This document shows positions 1 to 11,440 of a stretch of 64,000 bases of DNA, in pieces. The DNA is from Chionis minor. Taxonomy: Eukaryota; Chordata; Aves; Charadriiformes; Chionididae. Numbering within the stretch: position 1 is the stretch's first letter; the number at the start of each line of letters is the position of its first letter. A program made the position numbers and the translations under genes. The notes under the pieces are model-generated. The model saw only the letters and a list, made by a program, of their open reading frames with translations. It made no database searches and was not told where the DNA came from. The stretch is taken from NCBI GenBank assembly GCA_013398295.1, contig VZSF01009117.1, positions 558,001-622,000 of the forward strand. Reading direction: 5' to 3'.

Positions 1-5
1 CACAC

Positions 6-1069
6 TTAATGGAGTCCACACCAATGAAAAGAAAGCCACCATGAAAATGAAAACTCATGCCTCATGCCCTCCAGAAGAAGATCAAATGCAAAAACCAGGA
101 CACAGCTCTTGAGTAATGCATAAGCAATCTTATCCACTGTTTGGGCCTCTGCTTTATCTTGTTTTACCAAGGAAGTTAATCTCCTGAGCACACAGGACGA
201 GCTTAAAAAAAAAAAAAAAAAAAATTTCATCAGTTATATCAGTTATACATACAAGCAAGGCCTAGAGAGATACTGAAAAGCATCTCAAAGCTTAATTCCA
301 TGTAGCTAGCCAGATACACTACAAAGCTAGGTTTCAGGGATGTAAATGCCTCAACAAAAGTGTCTGTAAGCCAGTCAGTATGATCCACATGTAATAACCA
401 TATCACCTTTTCCCTTAGAAACTCCAGCACACATTTTGTAGATATCAATACAGAGACCTACAGCTACCTGAAAACACTGCACAGTGAAGTAGTGAAAGAA
501 AATAACTCACTTGTCTGGATATTTCTCCCACCTGCCTTTGCTTCTGTCTTTTCCAGGAATTTGGTTGTATAGGTCACCAGACATTTCCTGTACATTCAGT
601 ACCATTATCTATACTAATATGTGTAGTGTCAGAAGCAACAAGTTTTTTATAACCATCATATAGTTAAGCTTTAGTCAAAAGGCCTTCAGCTCTTAAGCAC
701 AACAACTAAACTTATTAGAAACAAAGTCCTACTTTCTACAACCATTTTTTACAAGATGAGTCTTCGCAGCGAGTTAAAGATGGTAGTTCTTAAAAGTAAA
801 TTCAAGACATCCATTGTCTTGTCTTTCAGTAGATCTGGTACATCCAACAGAGGGGTAAAAAGTTCAACCTCTTACAAAAGTCTAGTTTCCTTCTCAAGTT
901 CTTTAGATATAGTAGCTAAACTCTTTGATACCTTTGGCTACAAAGCACCTTCTTTTCATTTGTTTTCTAGAAAAAGCTTTAATTTACACAGCTCTGTAAA
1001 GCAAGCAACAACCTTATCAAGGGATATCCTTTCTTCACTGGGAAAGCTATTTGGTTCACATAATGACAC
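6..1069 (-). pseudogene. Unidentified exon-like segments, minus strand
   Basis: Three minus-strand stretches read like fragments of a leucine-rich, probably helical protein: 752-1069 (106 codons with in-frame stops at 956, 938 and 872), 242-463 and 9-204. Short samples are VVACFTELCKLKLFLEN, FLREKVIWLLHVDHTDWL and LVKQDKAEAQTVDKIAYAL. Between the last two lie a GTATGT donor-like site (252), a T20 tract on the minus strand and a TGCTCAG acceptor-like site (184), which would give a 69-nt intron. A CAA|GTGAGT donor-like site lies at 510. However, the reading phases on either side of these sites do not match, and in-frame stops are present. It could be a decayed gene or retrocopy, the end of a gene lying to the left of the window, or chance in low-stop sequence. 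I do not recognise a family. Confidence 0.2.
205..224. repeat. A20 homopolymer
   Basis: Twenty consecutive A on the + strand. Read on the minus strand it is a T tract just upstream of a CTCAG acceptor-like site, so it could be a polypyrimidine tract or simply a mononucleotide repeat. Confidence 0.9.
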
Positions 1070-3020
1070 TCAGTTATTCACTTCTCAGACTACACAAGGG
1101 CTTTAAGGCCTTTATAGCTAAATAATCACCATAAGCTTGCTTTGGTGAACAATGAAAAAAAAAAAAAATCCAACAAAAAACCCAAAACAAAAAACTCCCA
1201 CCACAAACATACGTTGTCCTTCACCGCTTGCTGAGATAGAACTAAATTTTAAACTGAAAATAAAGATACAGGTTACTTTGTTGAGACAGCCAAACAATAA
1301 AGATCATCAGACAAAGTAACGTAAACAATACCACCAAACAAATACTAAAAAGGAGAAAGAAAAAAAAAAAAATCAACTTACTAGGAGAAGAAGAAATTCC
1401 CCACTCCTCAAGCACAAACATTTCACTCTCCTATATGTTTCCTGGGAGAACATTTTGTGGATTTTCCTGATTTTCCTAAGTGTGTCTGATTGGGTACAGC
1501 TGTGTGAAAGCTGAGACAATAATTGCTGCCCTGACTGCTGATGTTCGCTAGTCTTTGCATGCTGCTATAGAAGTGGGAGACGATTTAGGGGAGTGAGAGG
1601 TATAGTTTCATAGCAAAATACAGTTAATAGTCTGGTGTTTAAGTGTTACTGTATTTCAGAGATTTGTTAATCTTTTGGTTATATGCAAGGATGGATTATC
1701 TCATAAACACAACAGAGTGGAGTTAGCTTAGCTGTTTCTCTGTTATATATCTCTAGACTAGCAGAAAACCCCTTCTTTGGCCTGTTCTTCACCTACCTTC
1801 CATCTCACTGCAAAATTACGTGTGTGGGATTCGCTGCGTTTTACAGAAAATGCAGCAAATGAAGCCTCAGTCCTCTAACAAAACTCTTTCTCTCATTAAA
1901 ATAAAACATCTACACCACTAAAGTCACTGCCATAGTGCAAATTCCCACAGCAGTCTAATGAGAAAATACATCTGTCTGCTCTGAGCATGTGTTGAAAATT
2001 ATCTTCAACTGATTGATATCCAGTAGGGTACCCAATTATTAGACTGGAGCACCTAAGGCTAGTGGGTATAAATCTGGGTATGTTGCTTCCCACTTGTACT
2101 GCCTACAAAAACAGGCATGCCTTAAAAACAGTAGGCAACAAAGATCTAGGCTTAGATCTTTCTGTAGCCTTGATTTCTGAGATGTACAATTATCATTTCA
2201 CTCCATGAACAAGATTCAGACCTAAAAGACAGGAGATCAAAGAAACACACAGGAAAAAGTTGGAGACAAGTGATGCTGTATGACAAACTCCGAGAATGAA
2301 ACAGAGTAAAGAATACAGGAGGCACTTTTGAAGAAAAAGCAGAGAAAAGAAATAGAGTACTTAGACCATTTACACAGATCCTGGCTGTGAAAGAATGGGG
2401 CAAGAGTTCCAGATTCAAACAAAAAGCATAAAGAAAAGGTGCATCTAAAGCATTTCAATAATGCTTTAATGTTTTAATAATGGATACACTGTCATAAAAA
2501 AATAATCTGAAGTGGAAGGTGAAAACCAGGATTAATATTTGATCTTAAAAGTTAATGTTTGAGTTCAGTAATTTACAAAAATTTAGTCAGCACATCCATT
2601 ACTTTGTTATTTATTTGAGTGAACACTATTAAGGTTAAAATTATTCAGTCTCATTATAATGCCACTAATGACTCTATGCAGGGACAATTGCTTGGAGACT
2701 ATGCTAACACGTTTATTAGGTCTCTGAGCTTGTTCCACTTTCCCACATCCCATGGCATGTTTTAACCTAGTCATTTGTTCCTGTTTGATGAAAATTTGTA
2801 TATTTATTACTACTTTCAATATAGATAACATGTATTCAAGTACGTATACTCTGTGCTTCTTTGACTCCGGCCTTCCAATTTATAATCATAGTGTCTTCTA
2901 AGGCAGTCTATAGTTCTTTAAGCAGGAGTCCTCACTCAAATGTTAGATGACCAGATTTCATTTGCTTGAAATGAGAATGCTACCTTTGCCTGAAGCAAAA
3001 CTAACTTGCTTCAGAAACAT
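1070..3020. other. No gene seen; AT-rich unique DNA
   Basis: Holds A-rich stretches near 1150-1200 and 1360-1372 and short unremarkable open frames. I see no repeat family, RNA gene or convincing exon. Confidence 0.6.
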
Positions 3021-3316
3021 TCAGCTTCCAATATATCTCAGGCACATGGTCTCAAATTCTTTGCTTTGCAATTCACTGAAATCGTCCCGTTTAACAATAT
3101 CTCGTGTACTCATTTTCCCATTCCAAAGACATCTCTTTTCCTCTGGGAGCTGAGATTCAACGTTTCTTCTAATTCTGGCAGTCTTACCATGGCTTTTGAA
3201 AGCACGGGAGTGATGAAACTTTGGGTGTCTAGTATGCTTGGGGTGTGGGTACAGAAAAAGAGGATGCATCCCCCACAATGCAGACTGGCTGTGATATGCC
3301 ATGATCCACCTTTCAT
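3021..3316 (-). other. Low-stop stretch, possible relic exon
   Basis: Two minus-strand frames (3021-3302 and 3110-3316) and one + strand frame (3006-3407) are all open here, so stop density is low in several frames at once. The minus-strand frames give plausible-looking peptides (for example MVRLPELEETLNLSSQRK in one and RDIVKRDDFSELQSKEF in the other), but only one could be real and none is recognised. It lies in the same stretch as the other minus-strand exon-like segments between 1 and 5560. Chance is a serious alternative. Confidence 0.15.
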
Positions 3317-4037
3317 TGATGCCAGGATTAATTGTTTTCGGGGATTTGGGGCTGGATCAGGTCACAGCTACTTGACCAAAACTAATGTTTGTATGTCCCT
3401 TTGTTAGTCTCTACCATTCCAAATTAGGATTCACAGACCATTTCTTTGATGGTGTACAGGTGGTTGCGTACTAAGATGACTAGATGGAATAGATTGATGA
3501 CAGCTTTGATTTTCTTAATTGCTACTCACAATACCAGTCACTATTCACAATTATTTCAGCATTTTCATAACTTGCTACAGTTTGTGAATGCCTTGGTTCT
3601 GATCTTGTTTATCCAACAGCTTTCACTGAATGATGAGTCAAATGCCACCCCTTTGCTTCACTCCAGACTTAGCAGGAGTACACACGGTCACAAAAACATT
3701 ATGGTCTCCATGATGCTGAAGCTCAAGGTGTGTAACAGAGGAGCGACGCAGACACCTAATGCCCAATGTTATGTGGCACTTCTCAGCTTGGGTTGGTGGG
3801 TGTGAGATGACACAGCATGGATAAGTGGAGGAGAGTTCTTATTGAATCAGCACTTCTGAGTTTCCAACATCCGTAAGAAGAACATGGGAATCCCATTCAC
3901 CACAGGTGTAGTAGTGAAAGAAATAAGATTTGTACTCCAAGGAATATCATGCATGGTTTTCATGCTATATAGTTTTAAACAGTATAGCATTCAGGGTAGG
4001 TTTCTTGTTTTTATTATGTCTGCATTCTTCAGTCCTA

Positions 4038-4364
4038 TTTGAGTAAAATTGATTTGCCACAGCTCCTTAGACAAGATCCACATTTCCTAGATGATACTGC
4101 AGTATTTTTCCTGAAACTAACATAACTATTTTTATGTGCGTTCTTTTTATTACTCATTACTGCCCGAGTCCCACAGCAACTTGAAAAGTCATTAGCTTTC
4201 CCTGTTTTACTGAAGTGTTGCAGTGAGTGTTGATTTGCTGATGGGAGTCAATGCAAAGTGCATACAGTTTACCTATTACACAAATCTTCTGGGGAATAAA
4301 GTGAAAACATTGGCCAGACATAGGCTTCACTTTCAGGTGGGACAAGCTTCATTCCACTTCGGTA
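4038..4364 (-). other. Possible relic exon pair, minus strand
   Basis: In one minus-strand frame, 4272-4364 is open (31 codons, containing ESEAYVWPMFSLYSPEDL) and ends at an AATAG|GTAAAC donor-like site. After two stops (4269 and 4248) the same frame is open again for 70 codons (4038-4247, containing KTGKANDFSSCCGTRAVM). Composition looks protein-like and is unlike the K/F-rich translations of the surrounding AT-rich DNA. No family is recognised. A decayed gene or chance are both possible. Confidence 0.18.
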
Positions 4365-5398
4365 TTAGTTTTTATATAAATGCATTAATCTAAGTAATAC
4401 CTAGCAAATTTATCCAGAAACCTGAATGCTGTCTTTGACAATGATAAACTGGCTTTTATCACATACTTTTGCTTTCATCACATTAAGTACCTTTAATTTC
4501 TTTCATATTTCATGATTTCTTTAATAATTTTCCATTTCTGCCACAGAAAACACTGACAGTGTACTTATGTTTGTAAATTAGATCTACCACAGTAGAGATT
4601 TTTAGGCAATATTCTGCTAAATTTGCTCTCATTACGCTAATTTCTGTAAGAGCTCCAGAATCATACATACACTCTTGACATGGCACTTCAGGAGAAGGCC
4701 CTTTGGACTTCAGGGACTTTCTTAAAACAACAGGGCACAAAATTATACATTGTCATTCCCTATTCATACAAGAACTGACAAATTAATCTAAAAATGAGTC
4801 TTTTTTAATTTTTTCATTTACTTCATGTAGTTTCTTGATACTGAATTTGTGAAGCTATAGCTATTAACAATAAAAGAAGTGATGATGATTAGTAATGCAT
4901 TAAGCAATGTTAATTGCTATACTTTCCTTTTTGTTCTTATTCTCCGTTGCAACAAATATATTCTGCTACTTATCAGTAGAATATAATTTTGTAAGACATT
5001 AATATTTATGGTACATAACTAGCCTTTGTCATGTAGAAACACACAAAAACTAACAGTATGACTGCATCTCCATTTCAACATGTTATGAATTTTTTCAAGT
5101 ATAAAATTCTGAAATATATTTTTCACCTGAAACACTAGTTTGAGAGTTTAAAAATGTGTTTTCATACCTGAACAATTGTCATGTCTTTTTAATATTCATT
5201 CAGCACTTTTAAAACTTCTCATTTATACATAGAGCAAAAATGTGTCTCTCCTGCTTATGCATTTCTCTCTCTTGGATTTTTCACATCCGTAGATCATCTC
5301 TAGGCATAGAGTCTGTACGGATTATCTGATCTAAATTTCATGTCCTTTGAGAAGACAACAAGCTAAAAAACCTGGCCATGCTTAAAGCAGATTTTTCA

Positions 5399-5560
5399 GC
5401 GACTGCTGCATGTAACACTCCCGATACTGAATAATACTTTTTTATGTCCTTCCTGATACAGAATAGGATCACTATCATATCCAGAGAATTGCTTCCCAAG
5501 GCATGGATTGTCTTCCACTTTTTGTCTGGCACAATGGTGCCTTGATCGCTGGTTGATTAT
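5399..5560 (-). other. Possible relic exon, minus strand
   Basis: A 54-codon open minus-strand frame that starts after a TAA at 5561 and ends at TGA 5396-5398. An AACCAG acceptor-like sequence lies at its upstream edge. The translation includes VEDNPCLGKQFSGYDSDPIL. A second frame over the same bases (5338-5532) is also open, which weakens the case. No family is recognised. Confidence 0.15.
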
Positions 5561-6815
5561 TTAAGTAGTGCTGTGATACAAAGGACAAGGTTGTTTGGGA
5601 GACAAGCATCTTTTAGACAGGCACACTGATAGAGTTGGGGAGAAAAAAAAGCACAAGGTTTCAAGCACAAAAGCCTTTCTATAGTCTATCCTCAGAGAAT
5701 CAACACAAAAGTAACAGGTGGAGTTTGGGGGCAATACCATTTTAAAGAACTTCATCCACCCTAAGGAAATGCACACATACATTTCATTACGTGGTGTCAT
5801 GCAATCTTACACTCAGACTGTACAGGCTTAAATCCATTCATCTCTTCTTTTAAAATGACTAATTCCACACCATATTCCCACAAATCAAGTGCAGATTTCT
5901 TTGTTATCCTACGTTCCTCCATCTTTCAGACAATTTGGTGTATCTTGTGAGCTTGCACACATCTATTCTGTATCTTTTCTGACAGACAGTTGATTTTTAG
6001 TGTTGTACATAGATTCAGCACTTGTGAGTCTAGAAACCTAGCCTAATAAGAGCCCTCAAGGGACCCATCTAGCTTTTTTGGATTTCTGGGTGAAATTTTG
6101 TGCCAGAAACATCTCTTCATTTCTTAAAGAACCCCTTACACATTTGAATTTTTTTGCTGCTGACAATACTTGGCAGAAGATAGTTCAAGGTACTGCCAAA
6201 GCACAGGGCTTTTGCAAAATTGGTGGCTATACATCCTTAACTTGTGCTGAAATGAAAGCACAGTTCTCTCTGAAATTACTGGCTCAGAAAGTTGCATTCC
6301 AGTTAGCATTCTTGTCAGCGGTCTCAGCAGACAGAACCACCTTCCCTCTTGAATAGCTCTTTCCTCTTGGTTAAAGCCCAACAGATAAGTATAGCTGCTG
6401 CCAGAGTTGAACTAATTCAGTGGACAGGTAAAGGGATTTCATTCTCCAGCTTTCCCAAAGCTGCTTCTTTTGAAATAGTAAATTCAATGAACAGAAAACA
6501 AAACGTATAAGCCTTCCTAAGACAACCCAGACAATCATCAAATTAAATCTACGTATTAGGTAAATGCAGCTGGGTATTTGGCTTGATGTATCTCATGATA
6601 TTGCCTATAAACTTTGTAGTTCTCCTCATGATACAGTCTTTTTGGCCCTGGTATAAAACACTGCAAAGTCGTAATTCCTCCTGCATCTTCAAAGTTCAGG
6701 GAATCTGACTATATTTTGCAGGACAGGCTGTCAGGCTAAAGGGTTTTTTGGCTAAAGGTTAATTACTGGGTTTATGTAGACAGTTAACTGAAATTTGCTT
6801 ACTTTGGCTAACAGG
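5561..6815. other. No gene seen
   Basis: Unique, moderately AT-rich sequence. A 92-codon + strand frame at 6078-6356 and an 81-codon minus frame overlap each other and resemble nothing known to me. Confidence 0.55.
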
Positions 6816-7135
6816 TGTAAGGCCTACTACAGTTTATCTATTCTTATGGTATTGTAATAAACATGTAACAAAACACTAACATGGGGAGCTCTGCCAACAT
6901 AAGTGGTGCCTCAGCTGGTGTTCAGCACTCCTGCAGTCGTACAGAGGTGAAGCTCAGGGCGTCAGCTAACGCTGAAGCCAGTTTATGCTAATAATATGCC
7001 TGTAACATCCTGTGGACGTGACAATTTTGGGGGAATTAGGTATAGAAGTGTGTTTGCAAATTTGTAGGTCTTATTAAACATCTAATAAATACCTATTATT
7101 GTGGTCTAACTCTTGTATTGCTGCCACTGATCCTG
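6816..7135 (+). mobile_element. LTR-like sequence, boundaries uncertain
   Basis: A stretch starting TGTAAGGCC carries LTR-like signals in the right order: a moderately GC-rich presumed U3, a GGTATAGAAG TATA-like box near 7038, and an AATAAA polyadenylation signal near 7085 followed by a T/G-rich segment. I could not find matching short direct repeats at the edges, so both ends are guesses. It could be a solo LTR remnant of an endogenous retrovirus or a coincidence of short motifs. Confidence 0.28.
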
Positions 7136-8186
7136 AAGGTGTAATTCGCTCTTTACTGATTAATTACTTGCTGCTAACAAATGCTTCAACCCTGATTTTG
7201 GTTAAACCATGTGAACTGAGCAGTTTTTCCCTGTGACAGCAGTAATATTGAGTTTTATGCCACACATCATGCAACTCCTTGGAAATCAGCAGAGGTCCTG
7301 GGTCACCTTCCTTTCTGGGGAGAGAAAAAAATTTAGGAAACCTTTGTAAGTAACCTCTGGAATAATGAAGACACTTAGAATGTAAATGTACAGAGGAGTG
7401 ACACCTAGGATACCTGACAACGATGGAACAAGGGAGAGAAAGCTCTTCAGAAGCCCACAATAAAATCTGGACCTCAGGGAAATGCCTATATCACATGTCC
7501 ATGTAAAAAGAAGCAAGGATAGATTTTGACCTGGAGTGCCATCACTAACCCCTATTTTATTGTGAGCAGTGCACCCAGGAATAATAAAATCCAAAGACAT
7601 GAATACCATTATCATTCTGACAATAAGATCACTCTTAAAAGTCATCATTTTTCTCTCAACTTTATATTCTAAACCAGACTCTAAGGCACTGTGTTTTTTG
7701 AAGAAAGTCTGAAATAGTCTCTTCTGTGTTATTAGCCAATTTTTCCTGTTTATGTGAAATATAAATAATAAAGTATAACTGGCTAATCTGTGCTTTTTTT
7801 GGCAAATGAAACGTCCATGATGTGCTGATACACAGAGGTATTTTTAAGGTTATTCTCCTGACTGAAGAGGATAAACAGCATTTAGGTCAGTCTGAGGAAT
7901 TGATTTATATTGTCACTGGAACAACGTGTTTTATAATGTTCTCTGATTCTGCCTGTCTATTTATAACTCCTGGTCCAGCTCACTCCTAGGCAATCACCCT
8001 GTCATGCTTTTTCGTCTCTTAATGTGCTCAAAATGATGACTTTGAGCTGTCCTTCCTCTTTCACTTCCACCCGGGAGATCAGAATTACACTACTTTTTAA
8101 GTAAATATATTTGAGTATTGTAAAACTAGGTACCATTCAAATTAATTTCCTTCACAGTTTGTTCCGTGCCCTGGATGTTACAAGTT

Positions 8187-8300
8187 TCATAGCACTTTAT
8201 GAGGTACATTTCATAGCATTGTATTAGCGCTGTATGAGGTACATTCCATAGCTTTTTATCATAGCTTTTTATAAGATATATTTGACAGCATTTTATGTAG
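8187..8300. repeat. Imperfect tandem repeat
   Basis: A motif of the form TTTCATAGCACTTTATGAGGTACA recurs about four times with substitutions and length changes (CATAGCATT..., CATAGCTTTTTAT..., GACAGCATTTTATG). It looks like a small decayed minisatellite. Confidence 0.5.
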
Positions 8301-8452
8301 CCACTTTACCAGATAGCATGAATAACATTTTAGCAGTAAACTTTTAGGGCGCATTTCATGGCATATAGTTCCTAAAAATATAAATTCACAGAAACAAAGA
8401 TAGAAGAGGTGAAGAACAGTATTAACACTTATTATTCTGAAGAAAACAACTG

Positions 8453-8509
8453 CAAAACTCAACTTACAGTATATTGAGTTGAGTTACAAAACTCAACGTA
8501 CAGTGTATC
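8453..8509. repeat. Short direct repeat with hairpin potential
   Basis: CAAAACTCAACTTACAGTAT is repeated about 34 bp on as CAAAACTCAACGTACAGTGT, with GTTGAGTT-type inverted copies between them. A small local duplication is the simplest reading. Confidence 0.5.
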
Positions 8510-11047
8510 TTTCGTACATGGAAAAGTAACATGGGATTTCAGGCATAGATTTCTTCTGCTTTGGGTCTTACATGATAGAGTTGCCTTTTCACAGCTGTCT
8601 TTCTAGTCCAGCAGTACTTGTAACACAATATTGCTGTATATCCTGCTAATGTATTCTCACTCTCTTCTGGTATATTTTCTGCTTTCTGTTCTCACAAATC
8701 AGTTTGAAGTCCTCTGACATAAGACACTGCTGCAGAAGTGCAGTCCTTGTCCTGACTCATCTAAACTCCCTGCTGTCAGTGCACTCCTGCAACATTCAAG
8801 GACTCTGCAGCCAGGCTCTCCAGGCACAGTCCGCAAAATTAACTCAGGCATTAGACAAACAAGTAGGGTACCAAAATACAGAAGAAGTAAAATGAATAAC
8901 ACACATACAGTTTCCTTAGTAGTCGAAAGAAACCAGAAGGAAGGAAACAAAAAACTGAGATTTTATTTTATTTGCCGCCACAGAAACGAAACAAAAAATC
9001 CAGTAACTTCTGGGTTTTTCTGTACTTCTTACAGGCCCAGCATATTTGCCAGGGTGATCATGAAGAATAGAATCACTATCAGTCTTCCAATACTTGCCAA
9101 ATATGGAGTGGGAATAGGGAAGACAAAGAGGTTATGTTTGGAGAATTTAAAGTGAGGCTAGGAAGAATTGGAAGCGGTTTCTTTGGTCTGAAAAGAAGGG
9201 CAGAGAAATGACATATCTGCAGCTCATGACTGAATAAAATCTTAATATGACTTTGTAGGAAAAAATACTTAAAAATCCAACTCAGAAAAGCTTCTATAGC
9301 ACAAAAAATCCACTGAAGACAGCTCATTTACAACTACCATTGGATAACAAAGCATATGGGAAGTTGCATAGCATCACAGCGCTGAACGAACAACATTATT
9401 TTCCGCCACATACCAGGACAGTGATCTGTAAGGGTAACTACTTCTAGAAGTCCATCATCAAACTCCCAAATGGAATCTTTCTAAACTGGCATATCAATCT
9501 ATGCATTAAAAAAGTAACCATGCAGAAAGCCACAGTAATGTGTATATATAAGCAAAAAGACAAAACTTTCAGAGGCAAGCCACGTTTCAAAGAGAATTTC
9601 TTTAGTTTATGCTGTAACCTATTTTGCAACAAGTTCTGTTTTAAAAATACAATATTTTTAATCGTTGACATTTTTCCTGTAAAATGTGCTTAAATGTAAA
9701 AGAATTGTGATTAATAAAAGTTTATTTAAAGTTATACAAAGTCAAATCTCACACATGCAAAATACCATACCTTGCAAGTTCAATAAGATGTAAGACAAAA
9801 AATCAACAGTAGACCCTATCTTGAAAGTATGAATACTAGCACACATAACTTGAGCAAGTAAGATCTTGAGGGTGACATCCAGCTGCCTATCCTGAACTTC
9901 TGCATACAGAGAAATTCAGAGATGTCAGATTTCTCCCAAACTCTTTGTTCTTGAAGGTAGTGAGGAAAACATAATATTCAACTATAATTCAGGGCAGAGA
10001 CTGCACAGAAAATGCTGGCTCGGTACATGGCAATGCCACCATGTTTTCCATCTTCCAAAAACATGCTTTCAGCTTTTATCTTGCAATACGTAAATGTCAA
10101 TTAAATAACTATTTTCATTAATGCTTAGTGCTTAGGGAAAGACTCATCAGCCAAAGCTGCAAAGGGTATATTGATCTCCCAAAACCAGAAGAACACCAAC
10201 ACCATTAACATTTACAGGACTAAACAAACGAACAAATAAATGTAAAGACATGTGTTACACAATATATCCTTAACCAGAGAAAGCACTGTTTATAAAGAGT
10301 GCCAAAGCAAAGGATGAAAAGTAGGAATTAGGTTTCCTCCTTTCTGTATAGTTGGGAAGCCTGTGTGAGCGAAGTAATGTACAACTTGAGCATGGCAAAC
10401 TATGTAATCTGTCCCATGGAATTTTTTAAAAAGTAATGACTCTCTCATCATAAAAGGCCCACTAATTTGTAGAGTAGAAGACAAATCGTGATGTTTCTGT
10501 ATGGTAGCAATCAGGGGCAATAGAATTTTTCATATTGTATTGCTGATGATGCATCAGATAAATTCTCAAGTAAACTGTAATCTTGACACTCCACAGCAAT
10601 TGCTGAAGTCTGCAGAAGAGTTCTCACAGCAACAGCACTGAATTTAAACAAATTTGACCCAAGAAAAGCAAGTCCTTCACATCCTGCTACTAGAGATACT
10701 GACAGGCCAGTTACTAGAACGTCTACTGAGACTGGTATAAAAATTTTTTGGTAGCGTAATAATAATTTGCAATGTGAAGCCAACTGAAGATGACATAATT
10801 AATACATCTTCTTGAACTGCTTCATATCATGACCATTCAGTGGTATAGAGTACTTTTTCTTAAGGTTAGATACTCATAATTTGCAAGTGGCACCTTCTGC
10901 CCACTGAGCTGCTGATGAAGTATGTGACTGAAAAGGCACATAACTGTCTGGTTCCTATGGTGCTGCCTATGGTGCACCGCAAGAAAGAAAATGACAAAAT
11001 CTCAAATTTTGTCAGACTGCCAAAAGTATCTCATATAATTCTGAAAT

Positions 11048-11440
11048 CAGATTAGCTGTGTTGCTCCAATACCTGTTTAAGGAGCAACAAAGCAGGGCAC
11101 AAGCTGTACACAAGATTCCTGTGTGCACTGGTGATGCCTTTCTGACACATGTGACTGAGAAGCTGATAAGCGAAGATGCTCTGCTGGACCTGATACTTAC
11201 AAACAAGGAAGAATTTTCTGGGGATGTGAAGGTCAGAGACAGCCTTGACAATAGTAGCTGTGAGATGGTACAGTTTAAGATCCCAAGAGAAGGGAACAAG
11301 TCAAAAAGCAGGATCACAGTCCTAGATTTCATGAGAGCGGACTTTGGCCTGTTCAGGGATCTGCTCAGAAGAATTAATGGGATACAGTTATGAGACAGCG
11401 GGGAGGGGGCAACAGAGTTGGCTGATTTTCAGTTTAACAT
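11048..11440 (+). mobile_element. CR1 LINE fragment, end of endonuclease domain
   Basis: The + strand frame 11058-11393 (111 codons) contains LLDLILTNKEEF, a KVRDSL segment, a run close to EMVQFKIPRE and LDFMRADFGLFRDLL. These match, from memory of the family, the C-terminal part of the CR1 ORF2 apurinic-like endonuclease and the linker before the reverse transcriptase. In a live element this protein nicks target DNA and primes reverse transcription. No reverse-transcriptase domain, 3' UTR or CR1 tail follows, so the copy has lost its 3' part after insertion. The left edge near 11048 is uncertain, and the right edge fades into a poly-C run near 11468. Confidence 0.8.

Larger units (their letters stand above)
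7140..11047. other. No gene seen; unique AT-rich DNA
   Basis: Apart from the small local repeats listed separately (8187-8300 and 8453-8509), this stretch shows only short open frames and homopolymer runs. The 98- and 120-codon minus-strand frames at 7164-7648 overlap each other and look non-coding. Confidence 0.55.

Noticed and set aside
756..1106. 116-codon serine-rich + strand frame
   Set aside because: It resembles an antisense shadow. The minus-strand reading looks more protein-like, and neither is recognised.
3446..3805. 119-codon + strand frame
   Set aside because: No family is recognised, there is no promoter or splice context, and low stop density affects several frames here.
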